DNA of 64,000 nucleotides from Cyclobacteriaceae bacterium (GCA_016787665.1 JAEUUC010000009.1:62001-126000); one strand, 5' to 3'. Numbered from the stretch's first letter, positions 18,338-27,360 are shown. A program made the numbers and translations. Notes: a model not told the origin generated them from the letters alone.

Positions 18338-19560
18338 AGAAGAAACTAAAACTGGGCGTATTTGGGTTTGGCTGTGTTGGCCAGGGGCTCTACCATGTAC
18401 TTAGCGAAACGCACGGAGTAAAAGCCGAGATCAAAAAAATTGCCGTTAAAAATCGTGACAAGCAGCGAATATTGCCGGCCGAACTTTTTACGTTCGATCA
18501 CCAGGAAATTTTGCAAGACCCCGAGATTGACGTGGTGGTCGAGTTGATTGACGATGCGCGTGTAGCCTTTGATATTCTCCGGCAGGCGCTTCAAAACGGC
18601 AAACATGTTGTTACCGCCAACAAGCGAATGCTGGCGGAAAACCTGGAAGATATTTTTCAGCTTCAGCAGCAATATGATCGGTCCGTTTTGTACGAAGGGG
18701 CGGTGTGCGGCAGCATTCCCATCATCCGCAACCTGGAGGAGTACTACGACAACGATTTGCTCAACAGCATCGAAGGCATTTTTAACGGTTCCACCAATTT
18801 TATCCTGACCAAGGTGTTCGAGGAGCAGAAAAGCTATGAGGAAGCATTGAAGGGGGCCCAGGATCTCGGCTTTGCCGAAAGCGATCCATCGCTGGATGTT
18901 CAGGGTTTTGACCCCAAGTTCAAACTGACCATCGCTCTGGCCCACACCTTCGGCCTGTTCATTAAGCCCGAGAACATTATCAATCTTGGTATCGATAAAA
19001 TCTCATCGGTTGATCTGAAGTTTGCCCGTGAAAATGGCCTTACAATCAAACTGATCGCACGGGCCGTGCGCCAAGGTGAGCAGGTGTTTGCCTTTGTGGC
19101 GCCTCAATACGTGCCGGCTCAGCATTTTTTGGCCCCCATTCGAAATGAATTTAACGCGGTAGTAGTTAACGGTGCGTTTGCCGAGAACCAGATTTTTGTT
19201 GGCAAGGGTGCGGGCAGCTACCCCACGGGGTCGGCTGTCTTGTCCGATATCTCTGCCCTCACTTTTGACTATCGGTACGAGTACAAAAAACGACAACAGG
19301 GCGACCGAAATTCGTTCTCCAATAATGCCTTGATTGAGGTGATTGTAAGCTACCCGGAATCCTCCCCCCTTTTGCCGCAGGATTTCGAGGACTTCAAGGG
19401 CGGCTACCGGGGCTTTGGCTACCAATACATGCGCGGCACCATTACGCTTGCGCGGCTGGCTGAATGGGGTCAGCGGTCCGGCCTCAGCGTGATTCTTGCC
19501 CCGGATGCCCGGCCGGTCGCCCAATCCGGCCTACCCATTAAGGATCTGCTCTACGCGTAG
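18334..19560 (+). CDS. hom: Homoserine dehydrogenase
   Basis: A 408-residue monofunctional enzyme: NAD(P)-binding FGFGCVGQGLY, VTANKRMLAENL (catalytic lysine region), GSIPIIRNLEEYYDNDLLNSIEGIFNGSTNFIL and GFAESDPSLDVQGFDPKFKL. It reduces aspartate semialdehyde to homoserine. The C terminus after residue ~330 is short and does not look like a full ACT domain, so feedback inhibition may differ from ThrA type. Third gene of the operon, coupled to metX, and followed by a strong terminator. It provides the precursor for MetX. Confidence 0.92.
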   Translation: MKKKLKLGVFGFGCVGQGLYHVLSETHGVKAEIKKIAVKNRDKQRILPAELFTFDHQEILQDPEIDVVVELIDDARVAFDILRQALQNGKHVVTANKRMLAENLEDIFQLQQQYDRSVLYEGAVCGSIPIIRNLEEYYDNDLLNSIEGIFNGSTNFILTKVFEEQKSYEEALKGAQDLGFAESDPSLDVQGFDPKFKLTIALAHTFGLFIKPENIINLGIDKISSVDLKFARENGLTIKLIARAVRQGEQVFAFVAPQYVPAQHFLAPIRNEFNAVVVNGAFAENQIFVGKGAGSYPTGSAVLSDISALTFDYRYEYKKRQQGDRNSFSNNALIEVIVSYPESSPLLPQDFEDFKGGYRGFGYQYMRGTITLARLAEWGQRSGLSVILAPDARPVAQSGLPIKDLLYA

Positions 19561-19585
19561 CCGAAGCCGCGGCATTCCAACCTTA

Positions 19586-19613
19586 GAAAGGCCTTAAACA
19601 AAGGCCTTTTTTA
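19586..19613 (+). terminator. Rho-independent terminator of metY-metX-hom
   Basis: AAAGGCC (19587-19593) pairs with GGCCTTT (19603-19609) over a 9-nt A/T loop, followed by more T. It starts 26 nt after the hom stop. Confidence 0.88.
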
Positions 19614-19646
19614 TTTGGGGAAATGTTCGTTTTTGGGCCCTATGGC

Positions 19647-19654
19647 TATATTTG
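19647..19654 (+). promoter_or_regulatory. Candidate -7 element of nqrF
   Basis: TATATTTG is a full match to TAnnTTTG, 20 nt before the nqrF start. No convincing -33 element is seen at 17-23 bp. The untranslated leader would be very short. Confidence 0.5.
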
Positions 19655-19673
19655 TGGTGCTTAAAAGACGAGT

Positions 19674-20966
19674 ATGCTCATTCTTACCTCCATCGTTGCG
19701 TTTACAGCAGTTATTCTGCTGTTGGTGGCGCTCCTGATATTCGCTCAGAAAAAATTAGTGCAGTCTGGACCCGTTAAGATCTTGATCAACGGGGAAAAGA
19801 CGATAACCGTGTCGGCTGGCAGTTCGCTTTTGTCCACCCTGGCCAATGAAAAGATCTTTTTACCCTCCGCTTGCGGTGGCGGTGGCACCTGTGCCATGTG
19901 CAAGTGTGTGGTGGAGTCGGGCGGTGGTGATGTGTTGCCTACCGAAGTAGGTCACCTGAGCCGCAAGGAACAGAAGGACCATGTTCGCCTGGGTTGCCAG
20001 GTTAAGGTTAAGCAGGATCTCAACATCCGCATCCCCGAAGAAATATTCGGAATCAAGAAGTGGGAATGCGAAGTGGTGTCAAATTACAATGTATCGACTT
20101 TCATTAAGGAGTTTGTGGTAAAACTGCCGCCCGGTGAAACATTGAAGTTTGAGGCGGGGGGTTACATCCAAATCGATGTACCGGCCACTACCGTTGATTT
20201 CAAAACCATGGACATTACGCCTCATCCGGAGTTAGGTCACAAGCAGGATGTGTTCAAGTCCGATTGGGACAAGTTCAAGCTGTGGGATCTGAAGATGAAA
20301 AATGATGAGCCCATTTTCAGGGCGTACTCCATGGCCAACCACCCGGCCGAGGGCAACATCATCATGCTGAACATACGTATTGCCACACCCCCGTGGGATC
20401 GCGCCAATAACAAGTGGATGGATGTGAACCCCGGTATTTGTTCATCCTATGTGTTTTCACGCAAGCCTGGTGATAAGGTGACCATTTCTGGCCCTTACGG
20501 TGAGTTCCATATCAACAAGACGCAGCGCGAGATGATTTACATTGGTGGCGGAGCAGGCATGGCTCCTCTGCGTGCACAGATCTTCCACCTCTTCCATACC
20601 GAGAAGACCAACCGGAAGGTTTCGTATTGGTACGGTGGTCGTTCAAAGAAGGAATTGTTTTATGTGGAACACTTCCGCGAAATCGAAAAGCAATTCCCGA
20701 ATTTTCAATTCAACATTGGATTATCGGAGCCGCTGCCGGAAGACAACTGGAAGGTGAAAAAGAGCCTTGATGACAAAGATGCAGACGGGTACATCGGCTT
20801 TATTCACAAGTGCTTGTACGATAACTATCTGGGAAGCCATCCGGCACCGGAGGATGTAGAATTCTACCTCTGCGGTCCGCCTCTCATGAATGCGGCCGTG
20901 TTGAAAATGCTCGATGAAATGGGCATTCCAAAAGAAAATGTTCGCTTTGACGATTTTGGAGGCTAA
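19674..20966 (+). CDS. nqrF: Na+-translocating NADH:quinone reductase-type subunit F
   Basis: A 430-residue protein: one N-terminal membrane helix (residues ~4-24), a 2Fe-2S ferredoxin domain with Cys67, Cys73, Cys76 ([13 protein letters not shown]) and a fourth Cys in RLGCQV, then FAD- and NADH-binding domains ([44 protein letters not shown]). NqrF is the NADH-oxidising entry point of the sodium pump. The other nqr subunits are not in this window, so here it is a detached copy or the operon lies elsewhere. Single-gene transcript between two terminators. Confidence 0.93.
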   Translation: MLILTSIVAFTAVILLLVALLIFAQKKLVQSGPVKILINGEKTITVSAGSSLLSTLANEKIFLPSACGGGGTCAMCKCVVESGGGDVLPTEVGHLSRKEQKDHVRLGCQVKVKQDLNIRIPEEIFGIKKWECEVVSNYNVSTFIKEFVVKLPPGETLKFEAGGYIQIDVPATTVDFKTMDITPHPELGHKQDVFKSDWDKFKLWDLKMKNDEPIFRAYSMANHPAEGNIIMLNIRIATPPWDRANNKWMDVNPGICSSYVFSRKPGDKVTISGPYGEFHINKTQREMIYIGGGAGMAPLRAQIFHLFHTEKTNRKVSYWYGGRSKKELFYVEHFREIEKQFPNFQFNIGLSEPLPEDNWKVKKSLDDKDADGYIGFIHKCLYDNYLGSHPAPEDVEFYLCGPPLMNAAVLKMLDEMGIPKENVRFDDFGG

Positions 20967-20984
20967 TGCCCCTGAGACCAGCAC

Positions 20985-21012
20985 AAAAAGGAGAGGCAAC
21001 TCTCCTTTTTTA
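20985..21012 (+). terminator. Rho-independent terminator of nqrF
   Basis: AAAAAGGAGAG (20985-20995) pairs with CTCTCCTTTTT (21000-21010) around a 4-nt loop, ending in a T run. Confidence 0.9.
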
Positions 21013-21030
21013 TTTTTCTAACTTCACGCA

Positions 21031-22185
21031 ATGGACCTCACACTTTTCTTCTCCCCGGTTGACGAAGGGTTGTATTCCGGCATTACAAGTTCTTCCTCCC
21101 TGGCTAAAAACATTCGTGTTTTTGGCGAAAAAATGCCCGACTTTAAGGGTGCCCATATTGCCATTTTCGGCTTTAACGAAACCCGCGGGGCAGGCCACCA
21201 CCCGGGGCACCTATCCGGCCCGGATGAGGTGCGCAAAAAATTGTACCAACTCAAACGAGGATCCGGAGCCTACCGTATTGTCGATCTCGGTAATTTAAAT
21301 GCCGGCATTGATCTGGAAGAATCGTACGTGCGGCTGAGCGAGGTCTGCCGGATTTTGATGGAACAAAATGTATTGCCGCTCATCATCGGAGGCACCCAAG
21401 ACCTGGACTATGGCCAATACTGGGCGTACGAACGCCTGGAGAAGATGGTGAGCATCCTCAACGTGGATGCCTTTCTGGATTTGGATGACAAGCACACCAG
21501 CACGGCCGACCGGAAGCACATTCACAAGATCCTTCTCCACGAACCCAACTATCTGCACAGTTACATTCACCTCGCCTATCAGAGTTACTTAATTGATCCG
21601 GCTTCCATCGCCATTCTGGAGAAACTCTATTTTGAGGCTTTTCGCATCGGGCAAATGCGCCACAACTTCACCGAAATGGAGCCCACCATCCGGCAGGCCG
21701 ACATGCTGACCTTTGACCTGGCGTCAATTAAATCGGCCGATGCGCCCGGCAGTGAGCATGCGCAGCCCTTTGGGCTTACCGGAGAAGAAGCTTGCCAGAT
21801 TTGCTGGTATGCCGGTTTGAATGAAAAGTTAAGTTCGGCCGGCTTTTACGGGTACAGTGCTGATTTCGATGACGAGCATCGAAAGACGGCTTCCGTAACT
21901 GCGACCATGATCTGGTACTTCATCGAAGGATTTTATCAGCGCAAGCATGAGCTTAACTTCCGCAGCAATGACTTCATCAAATACGTGGTAGCCATGCCGC
22001 AGGAACCCGAAACGCTCACGTTTTACAAAAGCAAGCTTACCGAGAAATGGTGGATGGAGATTGTGCCTCCTCACGCCCAACAGTACGGGCGTAACAGCAT
22101 GGTTCCCTGCAGCTACAACGACTACCAGCAGGCCACATCCGGTGAACTTCCTGAGCGCTACCTGACCGCCATTGCGAAATTATGA
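21031..22185 (+). CDS. Arginase/formimidoylglutamase-family protein with missing metal ligands
   Basis: A 384-residue protein with the ureohydrolase fold pattern. The three metal-site motifs can be located but are degenerate: GGDHS reads GGTQD (120-124, His to Gln), DAHxD reads DAFLD (146-150, His to Phe), and FDLD reads FDLA (228-231, second Asp to Ala). Two Asp ligands remain. A binuclear Mn site therefore seems unlikely, so the usual annotation as formimidoylglutamase is doubtful; it may be a non-catalytic or repurposed member. The last 100 residues are well ordered and not typical of arginases. It overlaps the lipoprotein gene by 4 nt. Confidence 0.7.
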   Translation: MDLTLFFSPVDEGLYSGITSSSSLAKNIRVFGEKMPDFKGAHIAIFGFNETRGAGHHPGHLSGPDEVRKKLYQLKRGSGAYRIVDLGNLNAGIDLEESYVRLSEVCRILMEQNVLPLIIGGTQDLDYGQYWAYERLEKMVSILNVDAFLDLDDKHTSTADRKHIHKILLHEPNYLHSYIHLAYQSYLIDPASIAILEKLYFEAFRIGQMRHNFTEMEPTIRQADMLTFDLASIKSADAPGSEHAQPFGLTGEEACQICWYAGLNEKLSSAGFYGYSADFDDEHRKTASVTATMIWYFIEGFYQRKHELNFRSNDFIKYVVAMPQEPETLTFYKSKLTEKWWMEIVPPHAQQYGRNSMVPCSYNDYQQATSGELPERYLTAIAKL

Positions 22186-22916
22186 ACAAGCTAATTCTAA
22201 CGCTGATTTTTGCCCTCCTGATGGCTGGGTGTTCCGGCACCCTCTCCGATCCTCAACAGATCGTAGATCGTGCCATTCAAATGGCTGGAGGCAATACGTA
22301 CACGAACTCAACCGTTGAATTTGATTTTCGCGACCGGCACTACAAAGCCACGCGGCAAGGCGGGGTATTTTCCTACGAGCGAATCTTCCGCGATTCCATC
22401 AACACCATTCACGACTACGTAACCAATGACGGGTTCAAGCGCGAAATCAACGGATCGCTGGCTGTCGTGCCCGATTCCACGCAGACGCGATATGCCAGTT
22501 CTACCAATTCCGTCATCTATTTTGCTCTGCTGCCCTATGGATTGAATGACGCTGCCGTTCAGAAAGAATTTGTTGGCCTGGCTACCGTTGAGGGAAAGCC
22601 CTATTACAAAGTACGGGTAACTTTTGACCAGCAAGGCGGTGGAGAGGATTTTAATGATGTGTATTTCTATTGGTTTGATCCGGAGACGTTTGAACTGGCG
22701 TACCTCGCCTACTCCTTCGAAGAAAAAGATGAAACCAGCTTTCGTTTTCGAAAAGCGCTGAACCCACAAGTCGTTGGTGGCATCCGCTTCGTTGATTACG
22801 TTAACTATCAACCCCTCGATCGATCCCAAACGGTAGACCAGGCCGATGAGCTCTTCAACGCTGGAAAACTCAGCGAGCTGAGCCGTATTGAATTGAAAAA
22901 CATCAGCGTGAAGTAA
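22182..22916 (+). CDS. Lipoprotein of the DUF6503 type
   Basis: A 244-residue protein with a lipoprotein signal (MNKLILTLIFALLMAGCSG, Cys17). The mature part is beta-rich, with FDFRDRHYKATRQGG and VYFYWFDPETFELAYLAYSF, resembling DUF6503 proteins and more distantly the LolA/LolB-like outer-membrane lipoprotein folds. Function unknown. It is translationally coupled to the arginase-like gene (4-nt overlap), and its 3' end overlaps the convergent Nramp-like gene by 14 nt. Confidence 0.7.
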   Translation: MNKLILTLIFALLMAGCSGTLSDPQQIVDRAIQMAGGNTYTNSTVEFDFRDRHYKATRQGGVFSYERIFRDSINTIHDYVTNDGFKREINGSLAVVPDSTQTRYASSTNSVIYFALLPYGLNDAAVQKEFVGLATVEGKPYYKVRVTFDQQGGGEDFNDVYFYWFDPETFELAYLAYSFEEKDETSFRFRKALNPQVVGGIRFVDYVNYQPLDRSQTVDQADELFNAGKLSELSRIELKNISVK

Positions 22917-24183
22917 GCCGCTTCCGGATGCTGAGTGCAGCCACTGCTGCCGTCACCAACCCGGTAACCAATCCATTGATCCACTCAACGGGGGCAACAC
23001 CTGTTACGGCTTGCCATGATTTGAGTATGCCGGTTAACCCAATCCGCGTAACGGCCATCATCACGATCAACAAAATCAGATTATACCCCCACGAAGGTTG
23101 TGCCGAACGCGAAACCAATCGGGGGTCATTGATCAGAAATATCAACAAGCCGGTGAGCAGGGGAAGAAGTAACCCATTCAATGCCTGAACCACCACAATG
23201 ATCGGAATGGGGGCACGCCCGCTGAGACCAAAGACAAACCCTGTGGCCAGCACGAAAAGCCCCAGCGCTTTTACGGCATACCGGTTACGCCATCCGAAAA
23301 CAGTTTCAGCCACCACCTGCGCGGCAAACGGAGAGGTAATGGCAGATGAAAATCCAGCGGCAAACAACCCCAGTCCAAACAGAATAGCCCCCCAGGTGCC
23401 CACCCGCTCCCGAAAAACTTCAGCCACGAGTTGAAACGAATCGAAGCCGGGCAGTAATGTGCCCGCCAGCAAAATCCAACCTGTAATGGCCCCGCCAATG
23501 ACTACAGACACGGAAAGGCCGGCTCGCATCAGGGCTAGCGTTTGGCCTTTGCTGATGCCTGACCCCAGAAAGATATTGTAGGGGACAATGGTGGTGCCCA
23601 CCAATCCGAGGGCCAGCAATTCCGCCCCGGGAGGAACCCGAACCTGCCCGACTGCGTGAACAATATCACCTACGGGATGCGGTGTTTTAGACGACAAGAA
23701 CAAGAAGGCAATGCCCATCAGCGCAACCAGGCCTGTCATCAGCCAACCCATGAGGCTTCGCACACTTGACCAGAGAATGGCGCCCGCCAAGAGGACGACC
23801 ACTATGGTAAGCAAAGCGCGAGATGCCGGTAACATCAGTTCGAGCCCGCTGATGGCACCCAGGATGTTGCCCGCCTCATACGCGGCACACCCCAGCACTA
23901 CCGAGCCACCGGTAATCCATTTAATGCCGGAGGCTGCCCGGCCCAATCGTTGTTGAATGGCTTCGCCCAACGTTAGACCTGTATCAATCACGAGCCGGGC
24001 CGACACTTCTTGTAAAACAATGCAGGCCAAGGTGGCAAAAACAACTGCCCAGAGTAAATCAAGTTGATGGTTGGCTCCGGCCGACAATGCCGTGGTAATG
24101 GTACCCGGGCCGATGAATGCAGCCGAGATCACCGACCACACAATAACGCTGCCCAGCGTAGCGGGCGCCTTGGCCTTCATCAT
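22903..24183 (-). CDS. Nramp-family transporter with atypical substrate site
   Basis: A 426-residue membrane protein from the ATG at 24183 (or 24180); a longer frame to 24354 overlaps der and is rejected. About eleven hydrophobic helices and the Nramp sequence pattern are clear. The metal-binding motif of TM1, DPGN in MntH, reads GPGT (25-28), and the TM6 motif MPH reads VPY (in VGTTIVPYNIF). Asp, Asn and Met ligands are thus all absent. The protein is an Nramp relative, but transport of Mn or Fe by the known mechanism is doubtful. It diverges from der with 48 bp between the starts. Confidence 0.8.
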   Translation of the reverse strand: MMKAKAPATLGSVIVWSVISAAFIGPGTITTALSAGANHQLDLLWAVVFATLACIVLQEVSARLVIDTGLTLGEAIQQRLGRAASGIKWITGGSVVLGCAAYEAGNILGAISGLELMLPASRALLTIVVVLLAGAILWSSVRSLMGWLMTGLVALMGIAFLFLSSKTPHPVGDIVHAVGQVRVPPGAELLALGLVGTTIVPYNIFLGSGISKGQTLALMRAGLSVSVVIGGAITGWILLAGTLLPGFDSFQLVAEVFRERVGTWGAILFGLGLFAAGFSSAITSPFAAQVVAETVFGWRNRYAVKALGLFVLATGFVFGLSGRAPIPIIVVVQALNGLLLPLLTGLLIFLINDPRLVSRSAQPSWGYNLILLIVMMAVTRIGLTGILKSWQAVTGVAPVEWINGLVTGLVTAAVAALSIRKRLTSR

Positions 24184-24231
24184 TTTGAAAGGTACCAAAT
24201 TGCCCCACGTAGTAAAATCGTAAATTGCCGC

Positions 24232-25539
24232 ATGGCGAATATCGTGGCGCTGGTTGGCCGCCCTAATGTTGGAAAGTCTACTATGTTTAATCGTCTGGTA
24301 GAGCAGCGCCAGGCTATTATTGATGATATGCCGGGGGTTACCCGCGACCGGCACTATGGCTATGCCGAATGGACCGGCAAGTTCTTCACCGTGATTGACA
24401 CGGGTGGGTACATCACCGGATCGGATGATAAGTTTGAGAAAGAAATCCGCAGGCAGGTGGAAATGGCCCTGGATGAATGTACGGTGGTGGTATTCATGGT
24501 GGATGCCCGCGATGGCCTGACCGGCTACGATAAGGAGTTCGCCAACATAGTGCGCAGGAGTAAGAAGCCGGTTTTTGTAGCGGCCAACAAAGCCGATACT
24601 CCGGATAAAGCAACTCTTGCAGCCGAGTTTTATGAATTGGGGCTGGGCGATGTTTACCCGGTTTCAGCTGAAACCGGTTCTGGCACCGGTGAACTATTGG
24701 ATGCGGTGATTGCCAGTTTTCCGTCCGAAGGCGTTGAAGATCCGAATGCCGGTATACCCCGAATCGCTATCCTGGGAAGGCCAAATGTGGGGAAGTCATC
24801 ACTGCTGAATGTCTTACTCGGCCAGGAGCGCAGCATCGTGACCGATGAGGCCGGGACAACGCGCGATGCCATTCACAGCCGGTATAAGATGTATGGCAAC
24901 GACTTTATCTTGATCGACACAGCCGGTATCCGGAAAAAGTCAAAAGTCCATGCCGATATTGAGTTTTACTCCGTTTTAAGGTCGCTGAAAGCACTGGAGG
25001 AGTGTGATGTGTGCATTTATGTAATTGATGCTACACGTGGTTTAGAATCCCAGGATGTGAGCCTGATTGCCCTGGCCCAAAAGCAGGGCAAAGGCCTGGT
25101 GCTGATGATGAACAAGTGGGACCTCGTGGCCAAGGATTCCAAAACTGCGGATAAGATCAAGAAAGAGATTGGTGAAAAGCTCGCCCCGATCGACTACCTG
25201 CCGGTGATTTTTGCTTCCGCGTTGGAAAAGCAGAGGATCTTTCAGGTGATTGAAAAGGCTGTTCAGGTGTACGAATGCAAATCGAAGAGAATTGCTACAT
25301 CTGCCTTGAATGATGCCCTGTTACCCGAGATTGCCCATTATCCACCGCCAGCGGTGAAAGGCAAGCTGATTCAAATCAAATACATTACACAACTGCCGGG
25401 CAAATCGCCAACGATTGCATTCTTTTGCAACCTGCCGCAATATGTTCAGGAATCCTACCAGCGTTTTCTCGAAAACAAATTGCGCGACAAGTTCGATTTT
25501 GAAGGAGTTCCACTGCGTTTGGTGTTCCGGAAGAAATAA
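24232..25539 (+). CDS. der: Ribosome biogenesis GTPase Der (EngA)
   Basis: The ATG at 24232 (MANIVALVGRPNVGKSTMFN) gives 435 residues, the family length. Two tandem G domains are visible: G1 GRPNVGKS, G3 DTGG and G4 NKAD in the first; GRPNVGKS, DTAG and NKWD in the second; then the KH-like C-terminal domain (residues ~350-435). It binds 50S precursors during assembly. Single gene, diverging from the Nramp-like gene. Confidence 0.97.
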   Translation: MANIVALVGRPNVGKSTMFNRLVEQRQAIIDDMPGVTRDRHYGYAEWTGKFFTVIDTGGYITGSDDKFEKEIRRQVEMALDECTVVVFMVDARDGLTGYDKEFANIVRRSKKPVFVAANKADTPDKATLAAEFYELGLGDVYPVSAETGSGTGELLDAVIASFPSEGVEDPNAGIPRIAILGRPNVGKSSLLNVLLGQERSIVTDEAGTTRDAIHSRYKMYGNDFILIDTAGIRKKSKVHADIEFYSVLRSLKALEECDVCIYVIDATRGLESQDVSLIALAQKQGKGLVLMMNKWDLVAKDSKTADKIKKEIGEKLAPIDYLPVIFASALEKQRIFQVIEKAVQVYECKSKRIATSALNDALLPEIAHYPPPAVKGKLIQIKYITQLPGKSPTIAFFCNLPQYVQESYQRFLENKLRDKFDFEGVPLRLVFRKK

Positions 25540-25622
25540 AATTGCGACCAGCGTGCCTAATGGCCACTCGGTAGGGTCGAAATTCACCCTGAAAACAAAC
25601 AAAACACAAAAAATTGCGGGTT

Positions 25623-25656
25623 TTTGGCTAAAAAACAACCTTTACCCGTATCTTTG
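25623..25656 (+). promoter_or_regulatory. Promoter of the small lipoprotein gene
   Basis: TTTG (25623-25626) and TATCTTTG (25649-25656) are 22 bp apart; the -7 element is a full match to TAnnTTTG. The ATG is 31 nt further on. Confidence 0.6.
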
Positions 25657-25686
25657 CAGCCGAATTTTTAAAACCTGTAAACGACT

Positions 25687-25875
25687 ATGAAAAAAGTACT
25701 TGCTTTTGTGATGGTATGTGGCCTGGCTGCTGCTTTCGTTGCCTGTGGTGGTAAGAAAGCTGAAGAAGCTGCCGCTGCTGCTGACTCTACTGTAAATGCA
25801 GTAGTTGATTCAGCTGCTGCTGTAGTAGACAGCGCTGCTGCTGTTGTTGATTCTGCTGCTTCTGTAGTGAAGTAA
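25687..25875 (+). CDS. Small Ala-rich repeat lipoprotein (62 aa)
   Basis: MKKVLAFVMVCGLAAAFVACGG is a lipoprotein signal with Cys20. The 40-residue mature part is KKAEEAAAAADS followed by about four copies of a VVDSAAA/VVNA heptad. A regular seven-residue pattern of Val-Val-Asp-Ser-Ala3 suggests an amphipathic helix or a coiled coil, similar in layout to Braun's lipoprotein (Lpp) though not homologous by sequence and without the C-terminal Lys-Arg pair (it ends VVK). It has its own promoter and terminator, so it may be abundant. The function is unknown. Confidence 0.75.
   Translation: MKKVLAFVMVCGLAAAFVACGGKKAEEAAAAADSTVNAVVDSAAAVVDSAAAVVDSAASVVK
25801..25863 (+). repeat. Three 21-bp tandem repeats in the lipoprotein gene
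   Basis: Units at 25801-25821, 25822-25842 and 25843-25863 each encode VVDSAA(A/S). They differ at synonymous positions (GTA/GTT, GAT/GAC, TCA/AGC/TCT), so the repeat is kept at the protein level and is not a recent slippage product. Confidence 0.75.
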
Positions 25876-25900
25876 TCAGAAATCACCAAACATTCCCGGG

Positions 25901-25928
25901 AAGGCTTTAGGTGACTAAAGCCTTTTTT
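25901..25928 (+). terminator. Rho-independent terminator of the small lipoprotein gene
   Basis: AAGGCTTTAG (25901-25910) pairs with CTAAAGCCTT (25915-25924), followed by T. The stem contains the possible GTG start (25911) of the SprT-like gene. Confidence 0.88.
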
Positions 25929-26555
25929 ATTTTTGCTCGCTTGAGTGCCTTCTCCATTCTTCAGCAGTATGTGCCGGCCCCGGCCCTGCCGTATTGTCTT
26001 CACTTGCATGAACGGTACCCCTTTCGGCTCAAGTTGTGGCAGAAGCGACAAACCAAGGTGGGCGACTTTTCCTTCAGGCCGGGCCGCCCGTTGCAAATCA
26101 CACTCAATCGCGATCTTCATCCGTTTCTCTTCCTGATGACCTACGTTCACGAGGTTGCCCATGTGGCCGTTCACCTGCAGTTTGGGCCGCGCACAGAACC
26201 ACACGGGGTACGGTGGAAGAAGATGTTCCAGGACTTGATGGCTCCTCTGCTGCGCGAGGAGGTGTTTCCGGCCGATGTTTTGACGGCCTTGCAGAAGCAC
26301 ATGACCAACCCAAAGGCATCAACATTTGCCGATAGTAAACTCGTTAATGCTCTGCGGCAGGCCGACAGCCGCACCCACCACGATGTACAGGTCTCCGCCT
26401 TGCCGGAGGGCGCCTTGTTCCGGTTGAACGGCCGGTGGTTTCGAAAGGGGGTAAGTAAACGCACGCGTGCGGTGTGTCAGGAAGTTGGCAAGCGCAGCCG
26501 ATACCTGGTGCCGCTGGATGCCGTGATTGAGGAGGTTCAGCTATCGCTGCTCTAG
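25911..26555 (+). CDS. SprT-like zinc metalloprotease-domain protein
   Basis: About 214 residues if the GTG at 25911 is used; a TTG at 25941 (SAFSILQQYVPAPALPYC) matches the usual family start better. The SprT core is HEVAHVAVH near residue 80 (HExxH), preceded by the substrate-fold pattern FRLKLWQKRQTKVGDFSF. Relatives of SprT are putative DNA-protein crosslink or processing proteases. The C-terminal third has a beta-rich GALFRLNGRWFRKG segment. The gene has no visible promoter of its own: its start is inside the terminator of the preceding gene. Confidence 0.75.
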   Translation: MTKAFFIFARLSAFSILQQYVPAPALPYCLHLHERYPFRLKLWQKRQTKVGDFSFRPGRPLQITLNRDLHPFLFLMTYVHEVAHVAVHLQFGPRTEPHGVRWKKMFQDLMAPLLREEVFPADVLTALQKHMTNPKASTFADSKLVNALRQADSRTHHDVQVSALPEGALFRLNGRWFRKGVSKRTRAVCQEVGKRSRYLVPLDAVIEEVQLSLL

Positions 26556-26556
26556 G

Positions 26557-27360
26557 TCAGCCGCGATGAGCTTCCAACACCTGACGAACGGTTCCGTGTA
26601 ATGCCAGAAGGCGTTCGGCTTCCGCTTCATCAACCTGAAGTTCCTGCATCAGCATTCGTACACCGCGATTCACCAGTTTCTGATTCGTCAGTTGCATATC
26701 CACCATCCGGTTTCCTTTTACCCGCCCCAGTTGAATCATGGTGGCAGTCGAAATCATATTCAGCACCATCTTTTGGGCCGTGCCCGCTTTCATGCGTGTG
26801 CTGCCCGTAACAAACTCAGGGCCCACCACGACTTCAATTGGAAACTGAGCTACCTGGGCAAGTTCGCTGCCGGTATTGCAGGTGATACAACCCGTGACCA
26901 AACCGTGTTCTCTGGCCATACGAAGCCCGCCAATGACATAGGGTGTACGCCCGGAGGCGGCAATGCCAATGAGCACGTCAGCGCTTGAGATCTGGTGGGC
27001 TTCTAAGTCTCGCCAAGCCTGGTGCGGGTCATCCTCTGCCTTTTCAACAGCTTTACGAATGGCGGCATCGCCACCGGCAATCAGGCCGATTACTCTGCCT
27101 TGAGGCAACCCATAGGTGGGCGGTATCTCCGAAGCATCGAGAATGCCCAGCCGGCCGCTGGTGCCCGCCCCGATGTAAAACAACCGGCCACCCGCTTTCA
27201 TCTTGATGACGATCTGCAAAACCAAAGCCTCAATTGCCGGAATGGCCTTCTGAACGGCATGCGCCACGTGTTGATCTTCGCGATTGATGTTGACCAGCAG
27301 GTCGCGCACGGTCATGCGCTCCAGATCATCATAGTGCGAGGCTGACTCCGTTACAGACAT
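26557..27360 (-). CDS. murQ: N-acetylmuramic acid 6-phosphate etherase
   Basis: A 267-residue SIS-domain protein: GAGTSGRLGILDASEIPPTY, GGDAAIRKAVEKAEDDP, GIAASGRTPYVIG, TGSTRMKAGTAQKMVLNMIST and a C-terminal helical part. It removes lactate from MurNAc-6-phosphate to give GlcNAc-6-phosphate in peptidoglycan recycling. Its ATG overlaps the stop of the sugar-kinase gene by one base, so the two are coupled; the kinase could supply phosphorylated substrate. Confidence 0.95.
   Translation of the reverse strand: MSVTESASHYDDLERMTVRDLLVNINREDQHVAHAVQKAIPAIEALVLQIVIKMKAGGRLFYIGAGTSGRLGILDASEIPPTYGLPQGRVIGLIAGGDAAIRKAVEKAEDDPHQAWRDLEAHQISSADVLIGIAASGRTPYVIGGLRMAREHGLVTGCITCNTGSELAQVAQFPIEVVVGPEFVTGSTRMKAGTAQKMVLNMISTATMIQLGRVKGNRMVDMQLTNQKLVNRGVRMLMQELQVDEAEAERLLALHGTVRQVLEAHRG

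Noticed and set aside
24064..24231. Extended start of der
   Set aside because: Der begins with MANIVALVGRPNVGKS; the earlier codons are antisense to the Nramp-like gene.
24184..24354. Extended start of the Nramp-like gene on the minus strand
   Set aside because: It would run through the der start and encodes no transporter-like sequence.
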